DNA from: Oscillospiraceae bacterium | GTDB taxonomy: Bacteria > Bacillota > Clostridia > Oscillospirales > Ruminococcaceae | Direction: 5' to 3' | NCBI GenBank assembly: GCA_019423755.1 | Contig: JAHZAU010000009.1 | Coordinates: forward strand, 1 to 64,000 | DNA: 64,000 bases | Part shown: piece by piece, positions 7,971 to 16,637 of the stretch | Position numbering within the stretch: the stretch's first letter is position 1 | Layout of the letters: every line of letters begins with the position of its first letter | Notes under the pieces: generated by a model | Seen by the model: only the letters and a program-made list of their open reading frames with translations | What the model was told of the DNA's origin: nothing | Databases searched by the model: none | Program-made: the position numbers and the translations under genes

Positions 7971-10139
7971 ATGGATATCATCTCGGTTCTTGCCAAAGAA
8001 CTTTCTATTTCGCCCCGCCAGGCCCAGGCCGCGGTGGAGCTCATCGATGCAGGGAACACCATCCCCTTTATCGCCCGTTACCGCAAGGAGGCCACCGGCG
8101 CCCTGGACGACACCGTCCTGCGCGCCCTGGACCAGCGCCTTGCCTACCTGCGCAGCCTGCAGAAGCGCAAGGAGGAGGTCCGCGCAGCCATCGAAGCCGC
8201 CGGCGCCCTGACCCCCGAATTGTCCCAAGCTCTGGAACAGGCCGCCATCCTGGCGGAGGTGGAGGACCTGTACCGCCCCTTCCGCCCCAAACGCCGCACC
8301 CGGGCTTCGGTGGCCCGGGAAGCCGGACTGGCCCCGCTGGCCCAGCTGCTTCAGGAGCAGTCCCCCTCCTGCGACCCGCTGCGGGAGGCCGAACGCTTCC
8401 TCTCCCCGGAGCACGACATCCTCACCCCCCAGCAGGCCCTGCAGGGAGCGATGGATATCCTGGCCGAGGAGGTGGCCGACTCCGCCGACCTGCGGCGCAT
8501 TCTGCGGGAATTTGTCTCCAAAAACGCCCTGGTTTGTGCTACAAAAGGGAGCAAGCCTAACAAAATATACGATATGTATTCCGATTTCCAGGAATCTTAC
8601 GCCAAAATCGCCCCCCACCGCATCTTGGCCATCGACCGCGGCGAGCGGGAGGACGCCCTGAAAGTCACCCTTTCCATGGAGCCGGAACGCTGTATCGCCA
8701 TCCTGCTGCGCCACCGCCTTTCCTCCCGCCCCAGCCCCTGCCGGGACTATGTGGAGACCGCCTGCCGCGACAGCTTCTCCCGGCTGCTGTGGCCTTCCCT
8801 CGAGCGGGAGCTGCGCGCCGCCCTCACCGAAAAGGCCTGCCAGCTTTCCCTGCCGGTGTTCTCCGAAAACCTCAAAAACCTGCTGATGCAGCCCCCAGTA
8901 AAGGGCGCGGTCACCTTGGGCTTCGACCCAGCCTACCGCACCGGCTGCAAGCTGGCGGTGGTGGACGCCACCGGCAAGGTCCTCGAAACCACCGTCATCT
9001 ACCCCACCCCGCCCCAAAGCAAGACCCGGGAGGCCAAGGCCACCCTTTCCCGCCTGATCGACCGCTACGGTGTTTCGGTCATCGCCATCGGCAACGGCAC
9101 CGCCAGCAAGGAGTCGGAGATCTTCGTCGCCCAGCTGCTGCAGGAGCGCGCCGCCGAAAACCGCCCCAAGGTGTCCTATATGGTGGTCAGCGAAGCCGGC
9201 GCCTCGGTCTACTCCGCTTCCCAGCTGGGGGCCGAGGAATTCCCCCAGTTTGATGTCTCCCTGCGCTCGGCGGTGTCCATCGCCCGCCGCCTGCAGGACC
9301 CGCTGGCCGAGCTGGTGAAGATCGACCCCAAGTCCATCGGCGTGGGCCAGTACCAGCACGATATGCCCCCCAAGGAGCTGGACCAGGCCCTGGGCGGGGT
9401 GGTGGAGGACTGCGTCAACGGCGTAGGCGTGGACCTGAACACCGCCTCCTGGCCGCTGCTCTCCCATGTAGCGGGGGTCAATACTACCGTCGCAAAAAAC
9501 ATCGTCGCCTACCGGGAGGAAAACGGTCCCTTCCCCAGCCGCCGGGAGCTGCTCAAGGTCCCCAAGCTGGGCAAAAAGGCCTTCACCCAGTGCGCAGGCT
9601 TCCTGCGGGTGCCGGAAAGCGCCCAGCCCCTGGACCACACCGCCGTCCACCCGGAAAGCTACCCCGCCGCCCAGATGCTCCTCACCCTTTGCGGCCTTTC
9701 CCCGGAGCAGATCGGCTCGGGCGCCGCTTCCGCCCTGCCCCAGCGGGTGCAGCAGCTGGGCGGGCTGTCTGCCGTGGCCCAGCGCCTGGAAATCGGTGAG
9801 CCTACCCTGGCGGACATCCTGCAGGAGCTGCAGAAGCCCGGCCGCGACCCCCGCGACCAGCTGCCCCCGCCCCTCCTTCGTACCGACGTTATGGAGATGA
9901 AGGACCTGCGCCCGGGCATGGTACTCACCGGCACCGTCCGCAACGTGCTGGACTTCGGCATCTTCGTGGACATCGCCGTCCATGAGGACGGACTGGTACA
10001 CATCTCCCAGCTTTCCGACCACTTTGTCCGCCACCCCTCCCAGGTGGCCAAGGTGGGGGACATCGTCCAGGTGAAGGTGCTGGATGTGGACCTGGAGCGC
10101 CGCCGCATCTCCCTGACCATGAAAGGGCTGAAATCCTAG
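7971..10139 (+). CDS. tex: Tex-family RNA-binding transcription accessory protein
   Basis: A 722-residue protein of usual Tex length. In order it has an N-terminal helical HTH region, an RNase H-fold YqgF-like domain (around AIGNGTASKE, about residues 367-376), a helix-hairpin-helix pair (around NTASWPLLSHVAGVNTTVAK) and a C-terminal S1 RNA-binding domain (about 648-718, ending RRRISLTMKG). Tex proteins bind nucleic acids and associate with transcription or the ribosome; the exact role in Firmicutes is unsettled. It stands alone between two terminated units, with AAGAAAGGA ahead of the ATG. Nothing is missing or truncated. Confidence 0.93.
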   Translation: MDIISVLAKELSISPRQAQAAVELIDAGNTIPFIARYRKEATGALDDTVLRALDQRLAYLRSLQKRKEEVRAAIEAAGALTPELSQALEQAAILAEVEDLYRPFRPKRRTRASVAREAGLAPLAQLLQEQSPSCDPLREAERFLSPEHDILTPQQALQGAMDILAEEVADSADLRRILREFVSKNALVCATKGSKPNKIYDMYSDFQESYAKIAPHRILAIDRGEREDALKVTLSMEPERCIAILLRHRLSSRPSPCRDYVETACRDSFSRLLWPSLERELRAALTEKACQLSLPVFSENLKNLLMQPPVKGAVTLGFDPAYRTGCKLAVVDATGKVLETTVIYPTPPQSKTREAKATLSRLIDRYGVSVIAIGNGTASKESEIFVAQLLQERAAENRPKVSYMVVSEAGASVYSASQLGAEEFPQFDVSLRSAVSIARRLQDPLAELVKIDPKSIGVGQYQHDMPPKELDQALGGVVEDCVNGVGVDLNTASWPLLSHVAGVNTTVAKNIVAYREENGPFPSRRELLKVPKLGKKAFTQCAGFLRVPESAQPLDHTAVHPESYPAAQMLLTLCGLSPEQIGSGAASALPQRVQQLGGLSAVAQRLEIGEPTLADILQELQKPGRDPRDQLPPPLLRTDVMEMKDLRPGMVLTGTVRNVLDFGIFVDIAVHEDGLVHISQLSDHFVRHPSQVAKVGDIVQVKVLDVDLERRRISLTMKGLKS

Positions 10140-10190
10140 TCCTATTTGTAATAATCTTTCCCGTTATTCCATTTTACCGGAGGTTTCCCC

Positions 10191-10679
10191 ATGTCCCAAC
10201 CGCCATCCTCCCCCTATCCCCAGCCGGTGCGGGCCTCCCGCCTGCCGGCCAAAGCCCTGACCCTCTGGCGGCTGCAGCTGCTTTTCTGCTGCTGCCTGCC
10301 GTCGCTGCTGGGGGGATTTTTCCGCTACACCCTGCCTCGGACAGTGTTCCTTTCCTACACCGCCGGGTGGTTCGGAGGCTTTTTGTTCCTCTGCTTCCTT
10401 TACTTCCCCCTGCGCTGGAAGCGGATGACCTACTCCATCTCCACCACCATGGTCAAGATCTCCCGCGGGGTGCTGTTCCTGCGGATGGACGCGGTGTTTA
10501 TCCGCAACATCCAGTACACCGCCGTCACCCAGACCCCTTTGCAGCGGCTGCTGGGGCTTGCCAGCCTGCACATCTATGCCGCCGGCGGCTCGGTGCATCT
10601 CCCCTCGCTGGAATATTCCCTGGCCCGGCAGCTGCGGGTCCAGCTGCTCAAGCGGATGGAGGACCTTTGCCATGAATGA
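10191..10679 (+). CDS. Bacterial PH domain membrane protein, YdbS-like
   Basis: A 162-residue protein with two adjacent membrane helices (about residues 28-50 and 55-75) followed by a bPH2 domain, marked by RWKRMTYSIS and the repeated 'R(K)GV(L)FLRMDAVFIRNIQY' strand pattern. It is the small partner of the YdbS/YdbT pair known from Bacillus, whose role is unclear but which has been tied to resistance to some membrane-active bacteriocins. The gene overlaps the next by 8 bases (10672-10679), so translational coupling is expected. Confidence 0.8.
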   Translation: MSQPPSSPYPQPVRASRLPAKALTLWRLQLLFCCCLPSLLGGFFRYTLPRTVFLSYTAGWFGGFLFLCFLYFPLRWKRMTYSISTTMVKISRGVLFLRMDAVFIRNIQYTAVTQTPLQRLLGLASLHIYAAGGSVHLPSLEYSLARQLRVQLLKRMEDLCHE

Positions 10680-12210
10680 CGCCCTTTCCCCCTCCCCCAT
10701 CCAGCTGCGCCCCCACCCGCTGTCCATCCTCTCCTATCTGGCCAAATACCTGTTCCTGCTGCTGATCCCGCTGCTGCGCGGCTTTCTGTCGGCGCTGCAG
10801 GGCGGGTTCTACCACTGGCTGTCCAGCGCCTGGATCGACCTGCTGCTGGTGCTGGGGTACCTGGGCTTCGGGGTGCTGTTTTGGCTGTGCTACACCCTTT
10901 CCCCCGCGCCGGAGGGGCTTTTCATCCGCCGCGGGGTGTTTGTCCGGGAAGAATTTCTCCTCCCACGCAGCCGCTTTTCCTGCGTCACCACGGTGGAGCC
11001 TTTCTATCTGCGGCCCTTCGGCGGGGTCTACCTGCGGGTGGATACCTCCGGCGGCGGCCTTCGCCAAGCGGATCTTTCGGTGTTCCTGCGCAAGCGGGAC
11101 CTGCCCCTTCTGCTGCGGGCCTCGGCGCCGGAGCAGCCGCCCTACCTGGTCCGGGGCTACCGGCCAAAAAGCACCTACGTTTTCCTGCTGGCCGCTCTGA
11201 CTTCCAACTCCTTTGCCGGGGTGCTGCTCCTTTCCACCCTGGTCTCCCAGATCGGCGAGGTACTGGGCCGCCGCTTCTCCGAGATGCTCTACGGCACCTT
11301 TGAGGAGGTGGCCCGGGCGCTGGCCTTCGGGCTTCCCCCTGCCGCCGCAGCCATCGCCTATCTGCTGCTGTTCGGCTACCTGCTGGCCTTTGTCTCCAAC
11401 CTGCTGCGCCACGGCAACTTTTCGGTGGCCCGCCGGGGCGACCTGCTGGAAATCCGCTCCGGCCTGCTTACCGGCCGCACCTACCTGCTGCGCCGCCGCC
11501 AAATCGGCTGCGTGGATATCCGCCGCACCCTGTTCACCTCCATCCTGGGGCTGTCCTCGGTGTTTTTGCAAACGGTAGGCTACGGCAAATATGAGGACGA
11601 TATCTCCGCCCTCATCCCCTGCACCACCCGCCTGCACCTGGAATCCAGCCTGCGGCTGCTCCTTCCCGAATACCACAGCAGCCCCCGCACCGTCCGCCCC
11701 AACTGGCGTTCCTGGGGCCACTACCTGTACCAGGGCGGCCTGGCCTGCGGCGGGGTGCTGCTGGGCGGCGCCCTCTGCCTGTGGCTGTTCCCCACCTGGG
11801 AGGCGCTGACCCTTTGGGTGGGGCTGCTCTGCCTGATCCCCGCCCTGTGGTTCACCATCGTCCAGCTGGTGGATTTCTTCACCGCCGGGCTTTCCTTCTC
11901 CCAGGGGTGCTTCACCCTGCGCTGCGCCCATCGCTTCTATCTGCATCAGGTGATCCTCCCCCGGGAACGGGTAGCCTCGGTGCGGGCGGTCGCCAGCGTG
12001 CTGCAGCACCGCCGCGGACGCTGTGACCTGATCGTCAGCATCTATTCCGAGGGCCACCGCCGCTACCGGGTGCGGGACCTGGACTGGACCGAGGTGGAAC
12101 AGCTGCTCCAAAAAGCCGGCATGGAAGGCATGGCCACCCCAGCAAAGCCCAAAACCACCCGCTACCGCCCCAAGCTCCCTGCCCTGCTTCAAAAGCTCTA
12201 CAAGCGCTAG
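10672..12210 (+). CDS. Bacterial PH domain membrane protein, YdbT-like
   Basis: A 512-residue protein with several paired membrane helices and up to three bPH2 repeats (sequence cues GLFIRRGVFVREEFLLPRSR, GDLLEIRSGLLTGRTYLLRR and GCFTLRCAHRFYLHQVILPR). This is the long partner of a YdbS/YdbT pair. The ATG at 10672 overlaps the stop of the upstream PH gene by 8 bases. The shift of frame between the two is a normal overlap, not a frameshift, because each has an intact family-length product. Function is not known from sequence. Confidence 0.8.
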   Translation: MNDALSPSPIQLRPHPLSILSYLAKYLFLLLIPLLRGFLSALQGGFYHWLSSAWIDLLLVLGYLGFGVLFWLCYTLSPAPEGLFIRRGVFVREEFLLPRSRFSCVTTVEPFYLRPFGGVYLRVDTSGGGLRQADLSVFLRKRDLPLLLRASAPEQPPYLVRGYRPKSTYVFLLAALTSNSFAGVLLLSTLVSQIGEVLGRRFSEMLYGTFEEVARALAFGLPPAAAAIAYLLLFGYLLAFVSNLLRHGNFSVARRGDLLEIRSGLLTGRTYLLRRRQIGCVDIRRTLFTSILGLSSVFLQTVGYGKYEDDISALIPCTTRLHLESSLRLLLPEYHSSPRTVRPNWRSWGHYLYQGGLACGGVLLGGALCLWLFPTWEALTLWVGLLCLIPALWFTIVQLVDFFTAGLSFSQGCFTLRCAHRFYLHQVILPRERVASVRAVASVLQHRRGRCDLIVSIYSEGHRRYRVRDLDWTEVEQLLQKAGMEGMATPAKPKTTRYRPKLPALLQKLYKR

Positions 12211-12276
12211 CCTCCTTGCTTTTTCCCGCGCAGGGTGCTATACTGGGTAAAATTTTCGCGGAAAGGTCGTGTTTTG

Positions 12277-12798
12277 ATGGAACGCCTGCAGCTTGTCCTG
12301 CCGGACGAAACCTACCGGCAGGCGGTACTGGACTACAAAGAAGAATTCCTCGCAGAGGGCAGCAGCATGGACGGCACCGCCGGTTTGGCCAATGCCCCCT
12401 CCTTTGAAGAATGGCTCGCCGCCATCCACCGCAACAGCCGGGAGGAGACCGTCGCTCCCGGGCTGGTACCCGCCACCACCTTTTTAGCGGTCCGGAAATC
12501 CGACGGCCTGCTGGTGGGTATGCTGGACCTGCGCCACCGCCTCAACGACTACCTGCTGGCCTTCGGCGGGCACATTGGGTACAGCGTCCGCCCCTCTCAG
12601 CGCCGCCAGGGCTACGCGGTGGAGATGCTGGGCTTAGGGCTATGGGAAGCCCGCCGTCTGGGCCTTTCCCGGGTGCTTATCACCTGCGACAAGGAAAACA
12701 CCGCCTCGGCCCACACCATCCTCCACTACAACGCCACCCTGGAAAACGAAGTCCCCGACGAGGGCCGCATCACCCAGCGTTATTGGGTCACCCTTTAA
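12277..12798 (+). CDS. GNAT family N-acetyltransferase
   Basis: A 173-residue GNAT protein. The acetyl-CoA binding stretch is GYSVRPSQRRQGYAVEMLGL in the middle of the chain, with the R-R-x-G-Y pattern of motif A, and DKENTASAHTILH is the following motif B region. The substrate is not predictable; the overall pattern resembles the RimJ/RimL-like small-molecule acetyltransferases. The ATG at 12277 has GGAAAGG about 10 bases upstream. It stands alone between the PH pair and the coiled-coil protein. Confidence 0.8.
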   Translation: MERLQLVLPDETYRQAVLDYKEEFLAEGSSMDGTAGLANAPSFEEWLAAIHRNSREETVAPGLVPATTFLAVRKSDGLLVGMLDLRHRLNDYLLAFGGHIGYSVRPSQRRQGYAVEMLGLGLWEARRLGLSRVLITCDKENTASAHTILHYNATLENEVPDEGRITQRYWVTL

Positions 12799-12994
12799 AT
12801 AGTTTCCCGTCCCCTCTCCCGCTTCCCGGCGGGCGGGGGGATTTCTTTTTGCTTCAAATCTCTCCTAGCCCTGGGAGATTTGCCTTGTTTCTTGCCAAAG
12901 GGTAAGCTATAATGAAGGCGACCCCCACAATCGTGGGGCAAATTTGCTTTTCTCCCCTCCCTGTGAGGGCTTTTCATAGAAACGAGGTCTTTTT

Positions 12995-13906
12995 ATGGAC
13001 AAAAAAATCCCGGCCCACCTTTGGCTCTCCGGCCTTTTGTGCGCCGTTTCTCTGCTGCTCAGCGGCGCCTGCCTGTGGGGGCTTAACCGCATGGACCGCC
13101 GCCTTTCCCAGATGGACAGCCGCCTGGATGCGCTTTCCTCCTCCCTGGACAGCCGCCTGGAAAGCGTCGGCGAGGAGATGGCCCGTATGCTGGCCGAACA
13201 AGCCAGCCTGATCGTGGAGTCTTCCTTCCACTACAACATCCAGACCGCCTCCCAAAACCGCATCCTTCTCTCTCTCAACGCCAATCTCAAGCAGTATAAC
13301 GACGGCACCGCCGCCACCTTTTCGGTGACCTGTGACGATGGAGAGACCATCCTGGCCCGCACCAACGTCAACCAAGGGGCGCTGTCCGCCAACATCACCC
13401 TCCCCCTCTGCGAGACCATCCAGGTGGGCCTGATCCTCACCACCCCCGGCTCCACCCAGACCCAGCCCCTGGGGCAGATCGACCAGGTCTCCGCCCTGCT
13501 CACCGACCACCTGTACCTGACCCCGGACCTGACGGTGACCCAGTCCCAGGACCAGCTGCTGCTCACCGGCAGCTTCACCGTGCTGGATACCCTCGCCCAC
13601 ATGGAAAACAAACAGCTGGCCATGTCCCGCCTGGAGATCCGCCAAAACGATACCCTGGCCCACACCTTCTACTTCTCGGAGCTGTTCGACTCTCCCCTGT
13701 TGGAGGAGGGCTTCAGCCTTTATTCCCTGACCTTTGATAAGATCCCGGTGAAGGCCCGGCCCGGCTCCACCATCACCCTGACCGTCCGCAGCCGCGACAA
13801 AGCCGGCTTTGAGTACCTTTGCCCCACCCACACCATCCAGGTGGACGAAAACGGCGCCCTGCAGGAGACCCAACCCCAGCAGGACCAGTTTACCCTGGTG
13901 TATTAA
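12995..13906 (+). CDS. Membrane-anchored coiled-coil protein of unknown function
   Basis: A 303-residue protein I do not recognise. It has a short basic N-terminus, one membrane helix (about residues 8-30), then heptad-like repeats around MDRRLSQMDSRLDALSSSLD (about 33-65) that should form a coiled coil, and an extracytoplasmic beta-rich C-terminal half. This layout is that of an exported, oligomeric surface or envelope protein. It stands alone and ends at a bidirectional terminator. No enzyme motif is visible. Confidence 0.65.
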   Translation: MDKKIPAHLWLSGLLCAVSLLLSGACLWGLNRMDRRLSQMDSRLDALSSSLDSRLESVGEEMARMLAEQASLIVESSFHYNIQTASQNRILLSLNANLKQYNDGTAATFSVTCDDGETILARTNVNQGALSANITLPLCETIQVGLILTTPGSTQTQPLGQIDQVSALLTDHLYLTPDLTVTQSQDQLLLTGSFTVLDTLAHMENKQLAMSRLEIRQNDTLAHTFYFSELFDSPLLEEGFSLYSLTFDKIPVKARPGSTITLTVRSRDKAGFEYLCPTHTIQVDENGALQETQPQQDQFTLVY

Positions 13907-13911
13907 CGCAG

Positions 13912-13965
13912 AAAAAAAGAGACGCCAAACCCGGACCCTTTGCCCCGGCTTGACGTCTCTTTTTT
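13912..13965. terminator. Terminator after the coiled-coil protein gene
   Basis: Arms AAAAAAAGAGACG and CGTCTCTTTTTT enclose a GC-rich loop of about 30 bases. The T-runs on both strands suit convergent transcription from the tRNA side. Confidence 0.8.
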
Positions 13966-13974
13966 GGATTTTTG

Positions 13975-14014
13975 CAAAAGAAAAGCTCCCGCAGGATATT
14001 TCCCACAGGAGCTT
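13975..14014 (-). terminator. Terminator of the tRNA operon
   Basis: On the minus strand a stem AAGCTCC / GGAGCTT is followed by TTCTTTT. It lies 3-4 bases beyond the CCA end of tRNA-Glu. Confidence 0.7.
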
Positions 14015-14017
14015 ATT

Positions 14018-14092
14018 TGGTGACCCGTGCGAGAATCGAACTCGCGTTACCGCCGTGAAAGGGCGGTGTCTTAACCGCTTGACCAACGGGCC
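14018..14092 (-). tRNA. tRNA-Glu (anticodon TTC)
   Basis: A complete 75-base cloverleaf on the minus strand. The acceptor stem GGCCCGT pairs with ACGGGTC, the anticodon stem CCGCC/GGCGG closes the loop with anticodon TTC, the T-arm holds GTTCGATTC and the CCA end is encoded. It follows tRNA-Met in the same transcript. Confidence 0.95.
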
Positions 14093-14155
14093 GAACTGCG
14101 GCAAACCAAATGGTTTGCTTGTATATCAAAGCCTGTCCACACAGGCTAGATTACC

Positions 14156-14232
14156 TGGTAGCGGCAAATGGACTTGAACCATCGACACTTCGGGTATGAA
14201 CCGAATGCTCTAGCCAACTGAGCTATGCCGCC
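14156..14232 (-). tRNA. tRNA-Met (anticodon CAT), probably elongator
   Basis: A complete 77-base cloverleaf on the minus strand. The acceptor stem GGCGGCA pairs with TGCCGCT, the anticodon stem TTCGG/CCGAA closes the loop with CAT, and CCA is encoded. The first base pairs (G1-T72), whereas bacterial initiators have a mismatch at 1-72, so this is an elongator tRNA-Met rather than initiator. Confidence 0.93.
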
Positions 14233-14266
14233 ATATGCGACCGACTCAACCGAATCAGCGAGATTA

Positions 14267-14295
14267 ATTATACAATAGCTTTTTCGGTTTGTCAA
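14267..14295 (-). promoter_or_regulatory. Promoter of the tRNA-Met/tRNA-Glu operon
   Basis: On the minus strand TTGACA (14295-14290) and TATAAT (14272-14267) are both perfect consensus with a 17-base spacer, about 35 bases upstream of tRNA-Met. Confidence 0.85.
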
Positions 14296-14338
14296 CCCTA
14301 TTTTTAAAAAAATCTAAAATTATTTTGCCCTTTTTTCG

Positions 14339-14379
14339 CAAAAAATACGCCCGGCAAACATTTCCTGCCGCCGGACGCA
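14339..14379 (-). terminator. Terminator of the GNAT-thioesterase gene
   Basis: On the minus strand a 10-base stem (TGCGTCCGGC / GCCGGGCGTA, with two G-T pairs) is followed by six T residues, about 20 bases after the stop codon. Confidence 0.8.
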
Positions 14380-14398
14380 TCTTTTCCAAATTTATCCT

Positions 14399-15655
14399 TT
14401 ATTCTGCGAACCGCACCAGCGCCTCAAAGCACTTGGTACCGTCCTCCTTCTTTCCTACCACATAGTAAGCGCCGCCTTCGGTTACCGCGTAGCCCAACTG
14501 TACCTTCTGCCCCAGCATGGCCTCGCTGTGGTAGTGGATCACCAGCTTTTCCGGGCGCTTCTGGCACACCAGCTCCACCGGCAGCAGGTCCCAGATCAGG
14601 TCGGCGTACCGGGCGTTGTTCAGGTGGCCGTTGCAGTCGGTGCGGGAATAGGTCACCGGCTCCCAGACGGTCCCCTCCACCGCAAGCCCCTTGGGCAGGG
14701 AAAAATCGTGCCCCTTGTCCGGCGCCTGGTTGTGGAAGGGGTAGCGAAGCTCCTCCGGCGGCTCCCGCAGGATCTTGCGGCTCTGGGTGTCTACCAGCAC
14801 CCACTTGGCGTCCACCTGGGCTGCTTCCTGCCCCTGGCCGTCCAGCAGCTGGGTGCGCCGGTCATAAACCGCCCGCACCGGGTAGGACGGCTGGGTCCGC
14901 AGGGTCAGCTCCTCCCCTACCTGGATGGCCCGCTTCCACTCCACCGACACCTTCGCCAGCAAAAATGCCGTGTGGGTCCGCTCGTAGGCTTCGTTGTTCA
15001 TGCCGATGGCGTCGCACTGGTCGATGCTGATCTGCTGCACCTGCGCCAACAGCGCGCTGGCCTTCTGGCGGTTGGAGCGGTCGCACTGGTCCTGCTCCAC
15101 CCGCACGGTTTTTTCATAGATGCTTTCTTCCATGGTTTGGGTCGCCTCCTGTGTCTTCTCTGCCTTCCAGCGGTACCGCAGTTCCCGCAGCGGTGCACCG
15201 CCGATGTTTTCCGTCCGCTGCTCCCCGGTAGGCGCAAAGCCTGCCGCCTGGTAGACCTTCCTCGCCCGCCGGTTTTCCTCCAACACCCACAGTTCTAACC
15301 CCAGCCAGCCTTGCTGCCGGGCATAGCTTTGCGCAAACTCCAAAAGCCGCCGCCCGTTGCCCTGTTTCCAGGCAGAAGGGTCCAGATAACAGGCCTGCAG
15401 CTCGCCGCAGCCGCCTTCCTTTGGGTCCCGCAGGACCACAAAGCCCCGCACCTGGCCGCCGTCTTCCAACAGGAACTGCCGCTCCTGCTCGCTGCCGGCG
15501 ATGCGCTCCCACAGCTGTTTCCGGTTCTGCGCAAAGGCTTCGCTTTGCAGATATTCTTCCGGAACGATGCCCCGGTACGCCTGCCGCCAGCTTCGGGTGT
15601 GTACCCCAGACAGCGCCGGGGCGTCCTGCCGGCTCACCGGACGGATGGTCACCAT
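14399..15655 (-). CDS. Fused GNAT acetyltransferase / acyl-ACP thioesterase
   Basis: One uninterrupted 418-residue frame holding two domains. Residues 1-165 are a GNAT acetyltransferase (motif A near WKQGNGRRLLEFAQSYARQQ, ENRRARKVYQAAGF as motif B). Residues 175-418 are a complete acyl-ACP thioesterase of bacterial FatA/FatB type, with double hot-dog fold; the catalytic-region pattern is DCNGHLNNARYAD. Such thioesterases release fatty acids from acyl carrier protein in the cytoplasm. A second start is possible: ATG at 15133 (residue 175) has AGGAGG 11 bases upstream, which would give a free 244-residue thioesterase of normal length. The fusion is seen directly; whether both products are made is inference. 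Confidence 0.85.
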   Translation of the reverse strand: MVTIRPVSRQDAPALSGVHTRSWRQAYRGIVPEEYLQSEAFAQNRKQLWERIAGSEQERQFLLEDGGQVRGFVVLRDPKEGGCGELQACYLDPSAWKQGNGRRLLEFAQSYARQQGWLGLELWVLEENRRARKVYQAAGFAPTGEQRTENIGGAPLRELRYRWKAEKTQEATQTMEESIYEKTVRVEQDQCDRSNRQKASALLAQVQQISIDQCDAIGMNNEAYERTHTAFLLAKVSVEWKRAIQVGEELTLRTQPSYPVRAVYDRRTQLLDGQGQEAAQVDAKWVLVDTQSRKILREPPEELRYPFHNQAPDKGHDFSLPKGLAVEGTVWEPVTYSRTDCNGHLNNARYADLIWDLLPVELVCQKRPEKLVIHYHSEAMLGQKVQLGYAVTEGGAYYVVGKKEDGTKCFEALVRFAE

Positions 15656-15737
15656 ACTGCTCCCTCCTTATAAAAAACGCCGTACCGCCCAAACTCTCGG
15701 GCCGTACGGCGAAAATCGGTCCATGCAGTTGTCTTGC

Positions 15738-16607
15738 CTAACGGGAAAGCTTGTTTGCCAGGTCCCGCAGGTCCTCCTCGTTGAGGAACTGGATGCTCAG
15801 GACGCCGCCTTCCTTGCCCGGCGTGACGGTCACCTTCCGGCCCAGCTCCTGCTCCAAAGCCAACTGTACCTCCCGGCAGAAGCTGCTCCCGCCCCAGACC
15901 GGCGCCGAAGCTTCGGTCTCCTTGGGCTGCTTGGCCGCTTCCTGACGGGTCTTGCACAGCTTCTCTACATCCCGTACCGAATACCGTCCGGTGCGGATCT
16001 TCCGGGCGATCTCGATGACCGTCTCCGGCTCCTCCGCCAGCGGCAGCAGCGCCCGGGCGTGACCGGAGGTCACCTGTCCTTCCCGGACCATCTCCACCAC
16101 CTCTTCCGGCAGGTTCAGCAGGCGCAGAGCGTTGGCCACCGCCGGACGGGACTTGCCCACCCGCTGCGCCACCTGCTCCTGGGTCATGCTGTATTTGTCC
16201 ATGAGCTGCCGGTAACCCATCGCTTCCTCGATGGGGTTCAGGTCCTGGCGCTGCAGGTTTTCGATAAGGGCGATCTCCATAGCCTCCACATCGTCCAGAT
16301 CCCGGATGACCACCGGCACCTCGGTGAGCCCCGCCATGCGGCTGGCCCGCCAGCGGCGTTCTCCCGCCACCAGCTGATAGCTTCCGCTGGGCAGACGGCG
16401 CACCAGCAGCGGCTGGATCACCCCGTGCAGCCGGATGGAGTCCGCCAGCTCGCTTAAAGATTCCTCGCTGAATTCCTTTCTCGGCTGCTCCCGGTTGGGT
16501 TCGATCTCGCTGAGGCGAAGGGTCACTTCCCCGGAGTCCGAGGTCTCGTTATCCACAAACAGGGCGTCCAGGCCTTTGCCCAGCCCTCCTTTTTTCAACT
16601 TTGCCAT
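15738..16607 (-). CDS. parB: Chromosome partitioning protein ParB (Spo0J)
   Basis: A 289-residue ParB/Spo0J. The N-terminal domain has the CTP-binding box GERRWRA (82-88) and ENLQRQDLN (116-124), followed by the helix-turn-helix that reads parS (about 141-164) and a C-terminal dimerisation domain. In the cell ParB loads at parS, slides as a CTP-dependent clamp and recruits SMC for origin segregation. It lies 30 bases downstream of parA on the minus strand, as usual. Two parS sites are visible nearby (17512 and 19101). A paralogue, noc, lies further toward the origin. Confidence 0.96.
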   Translation of the reverse strand: MAKLKKGGLGKGLDALFVDNETSDSGEVTLRLSEIEPNREQPRKEFSEESLSELADSIRLHGVIQPLLVRRLPSGSYQLVAGERRWRASRMAGLTEVPVVIRDLDDVEAMEIALIENLQRQDLNPIEEAMGYRQLMDKYSMTQEQVAQRVGKSRPAVANALRLLNLPEEVVEMVREGQVTSGHARALLPLAEEPETVIEIARKIRTGRYSVRDVEKLCKTRQEAAKQPKETEASAPVWGGSSFCREVQLALEQELGRKVTVTPGKEGGVLSIQFLNEEDLRDLANKLSR

Positions 16608-16637
16608 AGCTCGTTCCTTTCTTTTCTTCCCGACCGG

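Noticed and set aside
7746..10034. Long minus-strand frame opposite tex
   Set aside because: Tex is complete on the plus strand with S1 and helix-hairpin-helix domains; the antisense frame is low-complexity and has no recognisable motif.
10558..12210. Frameshift between the two PH-domain proteins
   Set aside because: Both genes have normal starts, stops and family lengths; the 8-base overlap is an ordinary translational coupling.
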